A stretch of DNA of 64,000 bases, taken from Buchnera aphidicola (Aphis helianthi) (GTDB lineage: Bacteria; Pseudomonadota; Gammaproteobacteria; Enterobacterales; Enterobacteriaceae). The stretch covers positions 248,001 to 312,000 of the forward strand of contig NZ_CP034894.1 in NCBI RefSeq assembly GCF_005083845.1. Reading direction: 5' to 3'. Below are positions 9,900-20,436 of this stretch, in pieces. The position numbers were made by a program, and so were the translations under genes. The notes under the pieces are model-generated. The model had not been told where the DNA came from, ran no database searches, and saw nothing but the letters and a program-made list of their open reading frames with translations. The stretch's first letter is position 1. Each line of letters starts with the position of its first letter.

Positions 9900-10646
9900 A
9901 TGTTATGTAAATATTTACAACCCAAAACAACATTAAGAAAAAAAATACCTCGTCATATTGCTATTATTATGGATGGAAATGGAAGATGGGCTCAAAAAAA
10001 AGGTAAAATACGTACCTTAGGTCATAAAGCAGGTTTTAAAGCAGTTAAAGAAGCAATTAAATTTGCTATTCAAAATAAAATAGAAGTATTAACATTATAT
10101 ACTTTTAGTAGTGAAAACTGGAAACGTCCGAAATTAGAAGTAGTATCTTTGATTAAATTATTTTTATTTGCATTAAAAAATGAACTAAAATATTTAAATA
10201 AATATAATATTTGTCTTAAAGTAATTGGTGATTTAACGTTTTTTAGTGAAGAATTACAATCGTGTATTTATCAAGCAGAAAAAATTACTTTAAATAATAG
10301 TGGTTTGATTTTAAATATTGCTGCAAATTATGGTGGTAAATGGGATATAGTGCAAGGTGTAAAGAAAATAATAACTGCTGTTCACAATGGAGATTTAAAT
10401 ATTAATCAAATTGAAGAAAAAACGTTTTCTCAATATTTGTCTACTAGTAGTTTATTACCAGTAGATTTAGTCATTAGAACTGGAGGGGAGAAAAGACTGA
10501 GTAATTTTTTATTATGGCAAATAGCATATTCTGAATTATATTTTACTGATGTCTTATGGCCTGATTTCAATCGATTTGTATTTCAAGATGCAATGAGTTA
10601 TTTTAGTACTCGAAACCGTCGTTTTGGAGGACTTATTAAAGATTAA
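9900..10646 (+). CDS. uppS: Undecaprenyl diphosphate synthase
   Basis: UppS (IspU) extends farnesyl diphosphate with eight cis-isoprene units to C55-PP, the lipid carrier for peptidoglycan. HIAIIMDGNGRWAQKKGK carries the catalytic Asp and the diphosphate-binding loop; later motifs are TLYTFSSENWKRP and LVIRTGGEKRLSNFLLWQ, then SELYFTDVLWPDF. Length is 248 aa against 253. In E. coli, cdsA and rseP follow; here the next gene is bamA, so both have been lost from this position. Confidence 0.97.
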   Translation: MLCKYLQPKTTLRKKIPRHIAIIMDGNGRWAQKKGKIRTLGHKAGFKAVKEAIKFAIQNKIEVLTLYTFSSENWKRPKLEVVSLIKLFLFALKNELKYLNKYNICLKVIGDLTFFSEELQSCIYQAEKITLNNSGLILNIAANYGGKWDIVQGVKKIITAVHNGDLNINQIEEKTFSQYLSTSSLLPVDLVIRTGGEKRLSNFLLWQIAYSELYFTDVLWPDFNRFVFQDAMSYFSTRNRRFGGLIKD

Positions 10647-10650
10647 AATA

Positions 10651-10723
10651 TTGGTAATATTATTTAAATTTTATTAAAAATATTTTTTTGATAATATTAA
10701 ATATTACCAAAATTTTATTTTTT
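10651..10723 (+). terminator. Possible terminator after uppS
   Basis: TTGGTAATATT (10651-10661) is an 11-bp perfect inverted repeat with AATATTACCAA (10700-10710), followed directly by AATTTTATTTTTT. The loop is long (38 nt) and the stem AT-rich, so termination strength is uncertain. It would separate uppS from bamA, which therefore needs its own promoter in the remaining 78 bp. TATAAA at 10754-10759 is a -10 candidate, but no good -35 is visible. Confidence 0.4.
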
Positions 10724-10801
10724 ATTTCTTATTATATCTTTTAGATTATATGCTATAAAAGCATGTAAGGTATTAGATCTATTGCAGGAAAAGTTGCAAT
10801 A

Positions 10802-13240
10802 ATGTTAATTAAAAAATTTTTTATGGTTTTTTTAATGTTTTTTAGTATAAATATTTATTCAAAAAATCTATGGACTATAAAAAACATTGAATTTCAAGGA
10901 TTAAGATATTTTTCAAAAGAGGAAGCATTGAAAAATATTTTGTTTAATATTGGTAGTGAGATATCTGAACATGATATTAAGAACAGCATTAAATCTTTAT
11001 TTCAAACGGGAAAATTTGCAGATATTAAAGTATTATGTTCAGAAAAATCACTTATTTTTAAAGTAATAGAACGACCTTTAATCTATCATATTAATTTTTT
11101 AGGAAATCATGTAATTACAAATACTATTTTAAAAAAATATCTTGATCAATTAGGATTTGAAATAGGTAAACAATATAATCCATATTTAACAAATATTTTT
11201 ATAGAAAATATAAAAAAATTTTATAATCATGTTGGACGATATAAAGTAAAAATTAAATTGATAACAACTTTTTCTTCAAATAATAGAGTTAATTTGAAAA
11301 TATTAATTGATGAAGGAAATTTGTCACAAATAAATAGTATTCAAATTTTGGGAAATAAAAATTTTTCTCGAGATGAAATAATTTCTTTATTTAAGTTAAA
11401 AGATTATACACCCTGGTGGTATTTATTGGACAAATGTGTTTATTATTCTGATCAATTAGAAAAAGATTTAAATAACTTAAGTAAGTTTTATTTAAACAAA
11501 GGATATTATTATTTTCATATAGATAAAAAAACAATTAATTTTTTAAAAGATCAAAATAAAGTTAATATTGTTTTGCACATTTCCGAAGGAAATAAATATA
11601 ACATTGCTCAATTTTTTATTAATGGAAATACATTACAGTATTATAAAAAAATCAAAAATTTAATTAATATCAATCATAATGAAGTTTATAATCAAGAAAA
11701 AATTGATTTAATCATTCATAAAATAAAGTATTTTTTATCTGAAAATGGATATATTAATGCTCAAATTGTAATTAATCCTCAAATAAATTTTAAGAAAAAA
11801 ACTATAATTTTAAATTTTAATATAAATATTAATCAACGTTATTTTGTTAATAAAATACGTTTTATAGGTAATGAGTTAACACAAGATTCAGTTTTGCGTC
11901 GTGAAATAAAACAAATAGAAGGTGAATGGTTAAATTTAAAATTAATTGATTTAGGGAAAGAATCACTAGAAAGAATTAAATATCTTTATGATATTAAAAT
12001 TACTAAAGATTTTTTATATCATAAAAAAAATGCAGTTGATATTACCTATGAAATAAAAGAGCAACCTACTGGTACTATAAATTTTGGATTAGGATATGGA
12101 AAAGATAGCGGTTTAAGTTTTAATGCATCTCTTTCAAAAGATAATTTATTGGGATCTGGTAATTCTATTAAAGCTAGTGTTATTAAAAATGACAATCAAA
12201 AATATGCAGATTTTCTAGTTACATATCCATATTTTTTCGATGATGGTACGAATTTAAATATGAGATTATTTTATAATAATTTTAAATATCATCTTAATGA
12301 TACATCAATGCTTACAAAGCAAACAGCTGGTTTTGAAAGTGATTTAAGTTTTTTAATTGATGAATTTAATAGGTTTAATGTAGGTTTTGGATATACTAGA
12401 AATAGTTTAATTAACACAGATAATTTAATTAATACAACTAGTTTAGTCCATCAAAAAAATAAAAAAATTTTTATAACTAATATTAATCAAAAATTTGATG
12501 ATAAGTCTTTAACAAATAGTTTAGTAAATAATTTTACTTTAAATTATTCATTTTTACATAATACTTTAAGAAATGTTTATTTTCCTGTTTCTGGTAATCA
12601 AACTTATTTCAGTGGTAAAAATACTATTCCTGGTTCTGATGATAATTTTTATAAATTTTTATTAGATACTGAACAATATATACCGTTAGATGAAGAAAAA
12701 AAATTTATATTTTTAACTCATTTTCGAGCTGGTTTCGGAGATAGTTTAAATAAAGAAAAACTACCTTTCTATGAAAATTTTCATTCAAATAGCTCTAATA
12801 ATGTTCGTGGATTTCGTGTTAATACTATTGGTCCAAAGCAAAATGATGCTATTAATAATTTAAAAGAATGTTTGGGACATAAAAACAATAATTTTTGTGA
12901 ATCTTTAGACTCAGTCGGTGGAAATGCTATGATTATGACTAATTTAGAATTAGTTGTGCCCATACCATTTGTTAAAGAAGAGTATACAAATTTTCTTAGG
13001 TCTTCATTGTTTTTAGATGCTGGTAATATTTGGGATACTAAATCGAAACAACAAAAAAATAATTCTAATTTACAGTTTATAGATTTTAGTAGCTTAAAAA
13101 ATATTTATTCTTCAATTGGTTTGTCTTTACAGTGGTTTTCGCCTATTGGACCGTTAGTATTTTCTTATGCTTTTCCTATTTATACAAATCAAAGCAATCA
13201 GTTAGAGGCGTTTCAATTTAATATTGGTAAAAATTGGTAA
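10802..13240 (+). CDS. bamA: Outer membrane protein assembly factor BamA (YaeT)
   Basis: BamA inserts beta-barrel proteins into the outer membrane. A signal peptide (residues 1 to about 20) precedes five POTRA domains (about 22-420) and a 16-strand C-terminal barrel. The barrel keeps the loop-6 motif VRGF and ends in FQFNIGKNW, the C-terminal targeting signature with terminal aromatic (E. coli FQFNIGKTW). The length of 812 aa matches E. coli (810). The usual neighbours rseP (before) and skp-lpxD (after) are absent. Its presence implies that an outer membrane with barrel proteins is still built. Confidence 0.97.
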   Translation: MLIKKFFMVFLMFFSINIYSKNLWTIKNIEFQGLRYFSKEEALKNILFNIGSEISEHDIKNSIKSLFQTGKFADIKVLCSEKSLIFKVIERPLIYHINFLGNHVITNTILKKYLDQLGFEIGKQYNPYLTNIFIENIKKFYNHVGRYKVKIKLITTFSSNNRVNLKILIDEGNLSQINSIQILGNKNFSRDEIISLFKLKDYTPWWYLLDKCVYYSDQLEKDLNNLSKFYLNKGYYYFHIDKKTINFLKDQNKVNIVLHISEGNKYNIAQFFINGNTLQYYKKIKNLININHNEVYNQEKIDLIIHKIKYFLSENGYINAQIVINPQINFKKKTIILNFNININQRYFVNKIRFIGNELTQDSVLRREIKQIEGEWLNLKLIDLGKESLERIKYLYDIKITKDFLYHKKNAVDITYEIKEQPTGTINFGLGYGKDSGLSFNASLSKDNLLGSGNSIKASVIKNDNQKYADFLVTYPYFFDDGTNLNMRLFYNNFKYHLNDTSMLTKQTAGFESDLSFLIDEFNRFNVGFGYTRNSLINTDNLINTTSLVHQKNKKIFITNINQKFDDKSLTNSLVNNFTLNYSFLHNTLRNVYFPVSGNQTYFSGKNTIPGSDDNFYKFLLDTEQYIPLDEEKKFIFLTHFRAGFGDSLNKEKLPFYENFHSNSSNNVRGFRVNTIGPKQNDAINNLKECLGHKNNNFCESLDSVGGNAMIMTNLELVVPIPFVKEEYTNFLRSSLFLDAGNIWDTKSKQQKNNSNLQFIDFSSLKNIYSSIGLSLQWFSPIGPLVFSYAFPIYTNQSNQLEAFQFNIGKNW

Positions 13241-13340
13241 TTTAAAGTAAATCAAATTTTTTATTATTATTTGTTAAAAAATATACGGTTTATTTATAAA
13301 ATATGTGTTATTTGAATTGGTTATTTTTTATAAGGTAAGT

Positions 13341-13802
13341 ATGTTAAATTATAATCATAATATTTTAGACATCAAAAAAATTTTAAAAATTTTACCCCAT
13401 CGTTATCCTTTATTATTAATTGATCGAATTTTAGATTTTAAAATATTTTGTTATGTGAAAGCATTAAAAAATTGTACTATAAATGAGCCATTTTTTCAGG
13501 GACATTTTTTAAAAAAACCTATTTTTCCTGGTGTTTTAATTATTGAGTCTATGACTCAAGCAGCTGCTATTTTAATATATAAGAGTACAGGAATTTTAAA
13601 TATCAACAAATTATACTATTTTGTTGGTATTGAAAATGCTAGATTTAAAAAAAATGTTATTCCTGGCGATCAAATATTTATTGAAGTATTTTATATTAAA
13701 AATAAAAAAAATTTAATTCAATTTAAAGCTATTGCATTAGTAAATAATATAAATATTTGTCATGCTACTATTCTTTTTTATAAAAAAGTTAATATTCAGT
13801 AA
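13341..13802 (+). CDS. fabZ: 3-hydroxyacyl-[ACP] dehydratase FabZ
   Basis: FabZ dehydrates 3-hydroxyacyl-ACP in fatty acid elongation and partners with FabI (40376) and AcpS (31985). The ATG at 13341 has AAGG eight bases upstream and gives 153 aa starting MLNYNHNILDIKKIL, as in E. coli; the GTG at 13305 would add 12 unrelated residues. Catalytic His is in EPFFQGHF and Glu in FPGVLIIESM; PHRYPLLLIDR is the family start motif. In E. coli it sits among lpxD, lpxA and lpxB; here those lipid A genes are gone and only fabZ is kept. Confidence 0.97.
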   Translation: MLNYNHNILDIKKILKILPHRYPLLLIDRILDFKIFCYVKALKNCTINEPFFQGHFLKKPIFPGVLIIESMTQAAAILIYKSTGILNINKLYYFVGIENARFKKNVIPGDQIFIEVFYIKNKKNLIQFKAIALVNNINICHATILFYKKVNIQ

Positions 13803-13831
13803 AATATTTTTATATCAAGTTTGGAAAATAA

Positions 13832-16800
13832 ATGAGTTCATTAAAATTTGTTCATCTTCATGTACATAGTGATTATTCAATATTTGATGGGTTATCTAAA
13901 CCAGAAGATTTAGTAAAAAAAGCATTTTCTTTTAATATGATGGCTCTAGCTCTTACAGATTTTAGCAATTTGTATGGTGTAATTAAATTTTACAATTCTG
14001 CACATAAATGGGGTTTAAAACCTATTATTGGAACAACAGTAAAATTTGTTTCAGAATTTATAAAAAACGATTTAGTAGAACTAACTATATTAGCTTCAAA
14101 TCAAGAAGGATATAAAAATTTAATTACATTAATTTCTCGTTCTTATAAAAAAGGATATATTAACAATAAATCTGTAACAATAAAAAAGAAGTGGCTTACA
14201 GAACTTAATAATGGATTAATATTACTTTCTGGTGGATGCCAAGGTGAAATTGGAAAAGTTTTATTGCGTAGTCAATATACATCAATATACTCTTGTTTAA
14301 AATTTTATGAAACATACTTTCCTTCTTGCTATTATTTAGAATTAATACGAACAGGAAGAAAAAATGAAGAAAAATATTTACATTTAGCTGTAGATTTATC
14401 TTATTCTAAAGGTATTCCAGTAGTTGCAACTAATGATGTTTGTTTTTTAAACGAAGAAGATTTTAAGATTCATAAAATTAGAATCGCAATTCATGAAGGA
14501 GAAATCTTAAAAAATTCTAAAATTCAAAATAATTATAGTAAACATCAATTTCTTAAAAGTGAAGAACAAATATTTCATCTTTTTTCTGATATTCCTGAAG
14601 CATTAGTAAATAGTGTAGAAATTGCAAAACGTTGCAATGTTTTTATATCTTCTGGAAAATATTTTTTGCCACAGTTTCAAACAGGTAAAATAAGTGTACA
14701 AGATTATTTAGTTAACAAAGCTAAACAGGGATTAAAAAAACGTTTAAGAGTATCTTTTTCTAATATTAACATAGATAAAGAAACTTATTTAAAATATAAA
14801 AATCGTTTAGTTATGGAACTAAATATAATAAATAAAATGGGTTTTCCTGGTTATTTTTTAATTGTTATGGAATTTATACAATGGGCAAAAAATAATAATA
14901 TTCCAGTAGGACCTGGTAGAGGTTCAGGTGCAGGTTCATTAGTCGCATATGTATTAAATATAACAGAAATAGATCCTTTATTGTTTAATTTATTATTTGA
15001 ACGATTTTTAAATCCAGAACGTATTTCTTTGCCTGATTTTGATATTGATTTTTGCATGGATAAGCGAGATAAAGTAATTGAACATGTTTCAGATATGTAT
15101 GGGAGAAATGCAGTAGCTCAAATTATTACTTTTGGAACAATGACAGCAAAAGCTGTAATTAGAGATGTAGGAAGAGTTTTAGGTTATCCCTATGGATTTA
15201 TTAACAATTTATCTAAATTAGTACCTTTAGATCCAGGCATAACACTTGACGAAGCTTTTTCTAGTAAATCAGAGTTATATAATCTTTATAAGAATGATGA
15301 AGATATAAAAAAATTAATTGATATATCTAAAAAGTTAGAAGGAGTAACTCGAAATATTGGGAAACATGCAGGTGGAGTTGTAATTTCACCTACTAAGATC
15401 ACTGATTTTTGTCCATTGTATTGTGATGAAAGTGGAAATAACCCTGTTACTCAATTTGATAAAAATGATATTGAGTACGTTGGTTTATTAAAATTTGATT
15501 TTCTTGGTTTACGTACATTAACAACAATTAGTTGTACAGTAGATATGATTAATTCAAGATTATTATCGAATCAACAAAAAATTAATATTAATTCTATTTC
15601 TTTAAATGATAAAAAATGTTTTTATTTATTAAAAAAATGTAAAACTACAGCTATTTTTCAATTAGAATCTCATGGAATGAAAGATTTAATTAAAAAGTTA
15701 AAACCAGATTGCTTTGAAGATATTATTGCTCTTTTAGCACTCTTTAGACCCGGACCATTACAATCTGGAATGGTAGACAATTTTATAAATAGAAAACATG
15801 GATATGAAAAAATTTCATATCCGGATCATAAATGGCAACATATACTTTTAAAACCAGTATTAGAATCTACTTATGGTATTATTTTATATCAAGAACAAGT
15901 AATGCAAATTGCTCAAATTTTAGCAGGTTATACTTTAGGAAAAGCTGATATTTTAAGACGTGCTATGAGTAAAAAAGATTTAAAAGACATGGAAAAGCAA
16001 AGAAAAATTTTTTTAAAAGGATGTGAACATAATAGTATTAATATAAATTTAGCAACAAAAATTTTTGATTTACTAGAAAAATTTGCAGGATATGGATTTA
16101 ATAAATCACATTCTGTAGCTTACGCTTTAGTATCTTATCAAACATTATGGCTAAAAACATATTATCCGGCAGAATTTATAGCTTCTACTATGAACTCTGA
16201 TATAGATAATACGGAAAAAATTATAATTCTAGTAAATGAAGCGTTTAATATGAAATTAAAAATTATTCCTCCAAATCTTAATTTAAGTAAATATGAATTT
16301 TATGTTGATTATAGTAATAATATAATTTATGGTCTTGGTGCGATCAAAGGAATAGGTGAAAATTCAATAAAAAGTATTATTAAAGAAAGAGATAAAAATG
16401 GTTGTTTTTATGATTTGTTTGATTTATGTATTCGTTGTGATTTAAATAAGATAAATCGTAGAATATTAGAAAAACTAATTATGTCTGGTAGTTTGGATTC
16501 TATTAATAAAAATAGAAATCAGTTACTTAATTTAATTGAAAATGCTATTAAAGTTGGAAAAGAGCATAAAAGAATTAAAAATAATGGACAAGCCAGTCTT
16601 TTTGGTACGTTTCAAGATGAATTGAAAATAATAAAAAAAAATAATTTATCTCAATCCTCTTATTTTGAAAAAGATCAATTAAAGAATGAATATCAAGTTT
16701 TAGGTTTTTATTTAACAGCACACCCTATTAATCAGTATGAAAAAGAATTAAAACATTATATAAATAAATTAAAAATTTCAAAACTAAAGTTTAGTAATAA

Positions 16801-17296
16801 AATTAAAATAGTTTCAGGGATCGTAGTTTCAGTTAAAGTAAAAACAACAAAAAATAAAAATAAAATAGTTATACTGATATTAGATAATTATACTAGCCGT
16901 ATAGAAGTTCTAATATTTAAGAAAGTATTCAATTTATTTGAACATCTAATTAAAGTAAATGAAATTTTAATAATTCAAGGAACAATCGATTTAACTAGGA
17001 ATTCAAAAATAATAGCACATGATATTATGAATTTAATGCTAGCAAGAGAAAAATATGTTCAAAAGTTAATTATTATATTAACGCAACAAAACGATGAACT
17101 TTTTTTAAAAAAAATATATCAGTTATTAGAAAAACAAGATAAAGGAAGTATTTTTGTTGATCTTTTTTGTAAAACAGTCAAATTATCTTTTAATTTCATC
17201 AAAAAAGAGAATTTTTATATTACTGTTAATAATGAGTTTTTGAATGAACTAAAATTTTTAGTTGGATCAGAAAAAATACAATTAAAATTTTATTAA
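13832..17296 (+). CDS. dnaE: DNA polymerase III alpha subunit
   Basis: The replicative polymerase catalytic subunit. The N-terminal PHP domain (FVHLHVHSDYSIFDGLSKP, residues 5-23) is followed by the C-family polymerase core: GPGRGSGAGSLVAY (about residue 365) and PDFDIDF with two catalytic aspartates, then the third carboxylate region DKNDIEYVGLLKFDFLG. The finger, beta-binding and OB-fold regions follow (KIVSGIVVSVKVK...). Length is 1154 aa against 1160. Its proofreading partner dnaQ lies at 27794. accA, the usual downstream gene, is not here; proS converges 54 bp after. Confidence 0.98.
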   Translation: MSSLKFVHLHVHSDYSIFDGLSKPEDLVKKAFSFNMMALALTDFSNLYGVIKFYNSAHKWGLKPIIGTTVKFVSEFIKNDLVELTILASNQEGYKNLITLISRSYKKGYINNKSVTIKKKWLTELNNGLILLSGGCQGEIGKVLLRSQYTSIYSCLKFYETYFPSCYYLELIRTGRKNEEKYLHLAVDLSYSKGIPVVATNDVCFLNEEDFKIHKIRIAIHEGEILKNSKIQNNYSKHQFLKSEEQIFHLFSDIPEALVNSVEIAKRCNVFISSGKYFLPQFQTGKISVQDYLVNKAKQGLKKRLRVSFSNINIDKETYLKYKNRLVMELNIINKMGFPGYFLIVMEFIQWAKNNNIPVGPGRGSGAGSLVAYVLNITEIDPLLFNLLFERFLNPERISLPDFDIDFCMDKRDKVIEHVSDMYGRNAVAQIITFGTMTAKAVIRDVGRVLGYPYGFINNLSKLVPLDPGITLDEAFSSKSELYNLYKNDEDIKKLIDISKKLEGVTRNIGKHAGGVVISPTKITDFCPLYCDESGNNPVTQFDKNDIEYVGLLKFDFLGLRTLTTISCTVDMINSRLLSNQQKININSISLNDKKCFYLLKKCKTTAIFQLESHGMKDLIKKLKPDCFEDIIALLALFRPGPLQSGMVDNFINRKHGYEKISYPDHKWQHILLKPVLESTYGIILYQEQVMQIAQILAGYTLGKADILRRAMSKKDLKDMEKQRKIFLKGCEHNSININLATKIFDLLEKFAGYGFNKSHSVAYALVSYQTLWLKTYYPAEFIASTMNSDIDNTEKIIILVNEAFNMKLKIIPPNLNLSKYEFYVDYSNNIIYGLGAIKGIGENSIKSIIKERDKNGCFYDLFDLCIRCDLNKINRRILEKLIMSGSLDSINKNRNQLLNLIENAIKVGKEHKRIKNNGQASLFGTFQDELKIIKKNNLSQSSYFEKDQLKNEYQVLGFYLTAHPINQYEKELKHYINKLKISKLKFSNKIKIVSGIVVSVKVKTTKNKNKIVILILDNYTSRIEVLIFKKVFNLFEHLIKVNEILIIQGTIDLTRNSKIIAHDIMNLMLAREKYVQKLIIILTQQNDELFLKKIYQLLEKQDKGSIFVDLFCKTVKLSFNFIKKENFYITVNNEFLNELKFLVGSEKIQLKFY

Positions 17297-17350
17297 ATTA
17301 AATATTTTATAAAATTTTTTTCATTTTTTTCTTAATATAAGAAAATGATT

Positions 17351-19063
17351 TTAATATTTTAATTTATTTTTTAAAAAAGAAATAATATCTTGTATATTAA
17401 TGAGAATATTTTTTTTATTTCTTCTTTCTCGATACTCAACACTGTTTTTACTTATGTTACGTTGACTAACAATAATTTGATGAGGAATACCCAGTAAATC
17501 TATTTCATTAAACATTATACCTGGTCTTTTATTTCTATCATCTAAAATTACGTCTATTTTTTCATTTTTAATTAATTTATATAATTCTTCTGTAACTCTT
17601 TTAGTTTGTTGACAATTATTTATATTAATGGGTAAAATAGCTACTTGAAAAGGAGCAATAGAATTTGGCCAAATAATACCCTTATCATCATAATTCTGTT
17701 CAATGATAGCAGCAATAATTCTTGTTATTCCAATTCCATAACACCCCATATATAAATTTTTTTGTTTTCCCAATTTATCTTTTACTAATATATTCATTTT
17801 TTTAGAATATTCTTGTTCTAATTGAAATATATGTCCAATTTCAATACTTTTTTTAATTTCTAAAGATTTTAAACCGTCTGGTCCTACATCATTTTCTGTA
17901 ATATTTCTAATATCAACAATAGTTGGAATTTGAATATCTATATTCCAGTTTACATTAATAAAAAATTTATTATTAATATTTGCTCCAATAGTAAAATTCT
18001 CCATATAGTATACTGAAACATCAGCAAATATAGGAACATTTAAATTTAAAGGTCCTAAAAACTTTTTTTGAATTCCCGTTGATGAAATAATTTCTTCTTC
18101 ATTCATTAATTTTAATGGTTTTTCAAAAATATCAATTTTTTCTAATTTAAATAAGTTTAATTCATGTTCTGATTTTATTAGTACAGCAGCAAACGAAAAC
18201 TTTTCATTTTTACGAGTTCGAACTAAAATGGTTTTTACTAAATTTTTGGTAAGGTTTTGAATTTCATGAATACTTTTAATAGATTTTATACTTTTAATCT
18301 TATTATGAATATTGTTATTATTTTTTTTAAAAAAATTAATAGATTCTATTGATTGAGCTGTATTAACATTAGAAGAATATAATGTATTTTTTGAAAATAC
18401 TATCTCATCTTCTCCATTCTCAGATAATGCTTGAAATTCATGAGAAATTTTACCACCCATTGATCCGGAATCAGCATTAACTACTCTAAATTGAAGTTGC
18501 ATTGTATTAAATATGTTAATATAACTTTGATAAAATTTATCATAAGTTTGTTTTAAGCAAGATTTATTAATATGAAAAGAATAAGCATCTTTCATAGTAA
18601 ATTCACGAGATCTAATAATTCCAAATCTTGGACGTATTTCATCTCTAAATTTAGTTTGAATTTGGTATATAATTAATGGTAAATCTTGATATGAACGGAT
18701 TTCATTGCCAATCAAATGAGTTACAACTTCTTCATTAGTTGGTCCTAATATAAACTTTTGATTACGTCGATCAAAAAATTGTAATAGCTCTTTTCCATAT
18801 ATATTTAAACGTCCACTTTTTTCCCATAATTTTTCAGGTTGTATAATAGGCATAGAAATTTCTAATGCGTTGATTTTTTTCATTTCATTTATAATAATTT
18901 TATTTATTTTTTTTAAAACTCTTAAACCTGTTGGCAGCCAAATATATAAACCTGAAGATAATTTTCTAATCATTCCACTTCTTAACATAAGTTGATGACT
19001 AATGATTTTAGTATCATGAGGAGTTTCTTTTAAAGTTAGTAGTAAATATTGAGTTGCACGCAT
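17351..19063 (-). CDS. proS: Prolyl-tRNA synthetase
   Basis: A class II synthetase charging tRNA-Pro. Order of motifs: MRATQYLLLTLKETP at the N-terminus, motif 1 near LPTGLRVLKKI, motif 2 PRFGIIRSREFTMKDAYSFH, the editing (INS) insertion (about 225-405), motif 3 region MGCYGIGITRIIAAIIEQ and a C-terminal anticodon-binding domain. Length is 570 aa against 572, so the editing domain is present and of normal size. It converges with dnaE and is divergent from flhB. The 221-bp gap to flhB shows nothing recognisable beyond AT-rich sequence. Confidence 0.97.
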   Translation of the reverse strand: MRATQYLLLTLKETPHDTKIISHQLMLRSGMIRKLSSGLYIWLPTGLRVLKKINKIIINEMKKINALEISMPIIQPEKLWEKSGRLNIYGKELLQFFDRRNQKFILGPTNEEVVTHLIGNEIRSYQDLPLIIYQIQTKFRDEIRPRFGIIRSREFTMKDAYSFHINKSCLKQTYDKFYQSYINIFNTMQLQFRVVNADSGSMGGKISHEFQALSENGEDEIVFSKNTLYSSNVNTAQSIESINFFKKNNNNIHNKIKSIKSIKSIHEIQNLTKNLVKTILVRTRKNEKFSFAAVLIKSEHELNLFKLEKIDIFEKPLKLMNEEEIISSTGIQKKFLGPLNLNVPIFADVSVYYMENFTIGANINNKFFINVNWNIDIQIPTIVDIRNITENDVGPDGLKSLEIKKSIEIGHIFQLEQEYSKKMNILVKDKLGKQKNLYMGCYGIGITRIIAAIIEQNYDDKGIIWPNSIAPFQVAILPININNCQQTKRVTEELYKLIKNEKIDVILDDRNKRPGIMFNEIDLLGIPHQIIVSQRNISKNSVEYRERRNKKNILINIQDIISFLKNKLKY

Positions 19064-19284
19064 ATATTAAGATCTCAATGTAAATAAAAAGTTATATAAA
19101 ATTAAAGTACTTATTTTTAATTATCAATATTAATTCTATTATATAATAAAATATTTTATAAGATATTTTTTAATAGTTTTAATTTTTTAGTATTAATTAA
19201 ATTTCATTAATAAAATATTTAAATCAATTTTTTTTATTCATTTCTTATTAAATAGAACAACAATAATGGTTAAAAATATTTAAA

Positions 19285-20436
19285 ATGAATCATGATATGC
19301 ACGAAGAAAAAACTGAACAACCAACTGAACATCATATTAAAAAATCTCGAAAGAAAGGACAAACAAGATATTCTCGAGAATTAAATTCTTTATTAATTTT
19401 AATAGTTGGATTATTAAACTTATGGTGGTGTGGAGATTTAATTGTACTTGAATTTAGCAAAATTATATCTAATAGTTTTTGTTTTGATAATAGTATTATT
19501 TTCAATAAACAAAACATTTTATTAAATATTTTTATTTCTTTAAAAAAAATTTTTATTGTCTTTTCTCCATTGTTAGGGTCTTTGCTTTTTATTATTATAG
19601 TACCCGCTGTTTTTTTTAGTGGTATTAAATTTAATTTAACGTCATTAAAATTTAATTTAAAAAAATTAAATTTAATAAGTGGATTAAAAAGAGTTTTTTC
19701 TTTAAAAATATTTCTTGAGTGTTTTAAAAACATGTTAAAGTTGTTTGTAATTGGAAGTATAGCTTGTTGGTATTTATGGATACATTTTTTTGAAATATTA
19801 TTCTTTAATATTAAAGATATTTTTTCTGCTTTATCTTTTGGATTTCATACTATTGTTTTTTGTTGTATTTTAACAATATTAGGTTTAATTCCAATTGTGA
19901 TTTTTGATATTTTTTGGCAACAATTTCAACATTACAAACAATTAAAAATGACTCATCAACAAATAAAAGATGAATTTAAAGAGCAAGAAGGTCATCCACA
20001 TTTAAAAATTAGAATTCGTCGTCAAATGAAAGAAAATTTTAGAAGAAGAATGATTTTAAATGTTCCACAATCTGATGTTGTTATCACTAATCCGGTACAC
20101 TACTCAGTAGCATTAAAATATGATGAAAAAAACATGAATGCACCTAAAGTAATTGCGAAAGGTATAGGCGATGTGGCTATTAAAATACAAAAAATTGCAA
20201 TTCAAAATAATGTTGCTATAATTTCCGCTCCTTTATTAGCACGTGCATTATATCGTTATTCAGAAATCGGACAATATATTCCAGGTCCTCTTTATAAAGC
20301 TGTTGCTGAAATTTTAGCATGGGTATGGAAGGTAAGAAAGTGGAAAAAAGAAGGTGGAATTTTTCCAGAAAAACCAAAGAATATCTTTGTTCCATCAGAA
20401 TTTAATTTTAAAGGAGAAAGTAAAAGTAATGGTTAA
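19285..20436 (+). CDS. flhB: Flagellar export switch protein FlhB
   Basis: FlhB sets substrate specificity of the flagellar type III export gate. Four transmembrane segments in residues about 30-210 are followed by the cytoplasmic domain. Length (383 aa) equals enteric FlhB (382-383) and the N-terminus EEKTEQPTEHHIKKSRKKGQ is typical. The autocleavage motif that should read NPTH reads NPVH at residues 269-272 (nt 20089-20100): the cleaving Asn-Pro pair is kept but Thr is Val. The stop overlaps the flhA start by 8 bp (ATGGTTAA), implying translational coupling. Buchnera keeps hook-basal bodies without filaments. Confidence 0.97.
   Translation: MNHDMHEEKTEQPTEHHIKKSRKKGQTRYSRELNSLLILIVGLLNLWWCGDLIVLEFSKIISNSFCFDNSIIFNKQNILLNIFISLKKIFIVFSPLLGSLLFIIIVPAVFFSGIKFNLTSLKFNLKKLNLISGLKRVFSLKIFLECFKNMLKLFVIGSIACWYLWIHFFEILFFNIKDIFSALSFGFHTIVFCCILTILGLIPIVIFDIFWQQFQHYKQLKMTHQQIKDEFKEQEGHPHLKIRIRRQMKENFRRRMILNVPQSDVVITNPVHYSVALKYDEKNMNAPKVIAKGIGDVAIKIQKIAIQNNVAIISAPLLARALYRYSEIGQYIPGPLYKAVAEILAWVWKVRKWKKEGGIFPEKPKNIFVPSEFNFKGESKSNG

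Noticed and set aside
20354-20428. N-terminal extension of flhA inside flhB
   Set aside because: A good AAGGAG precedes the ATG at 20429, which gives the usual FlhA length.
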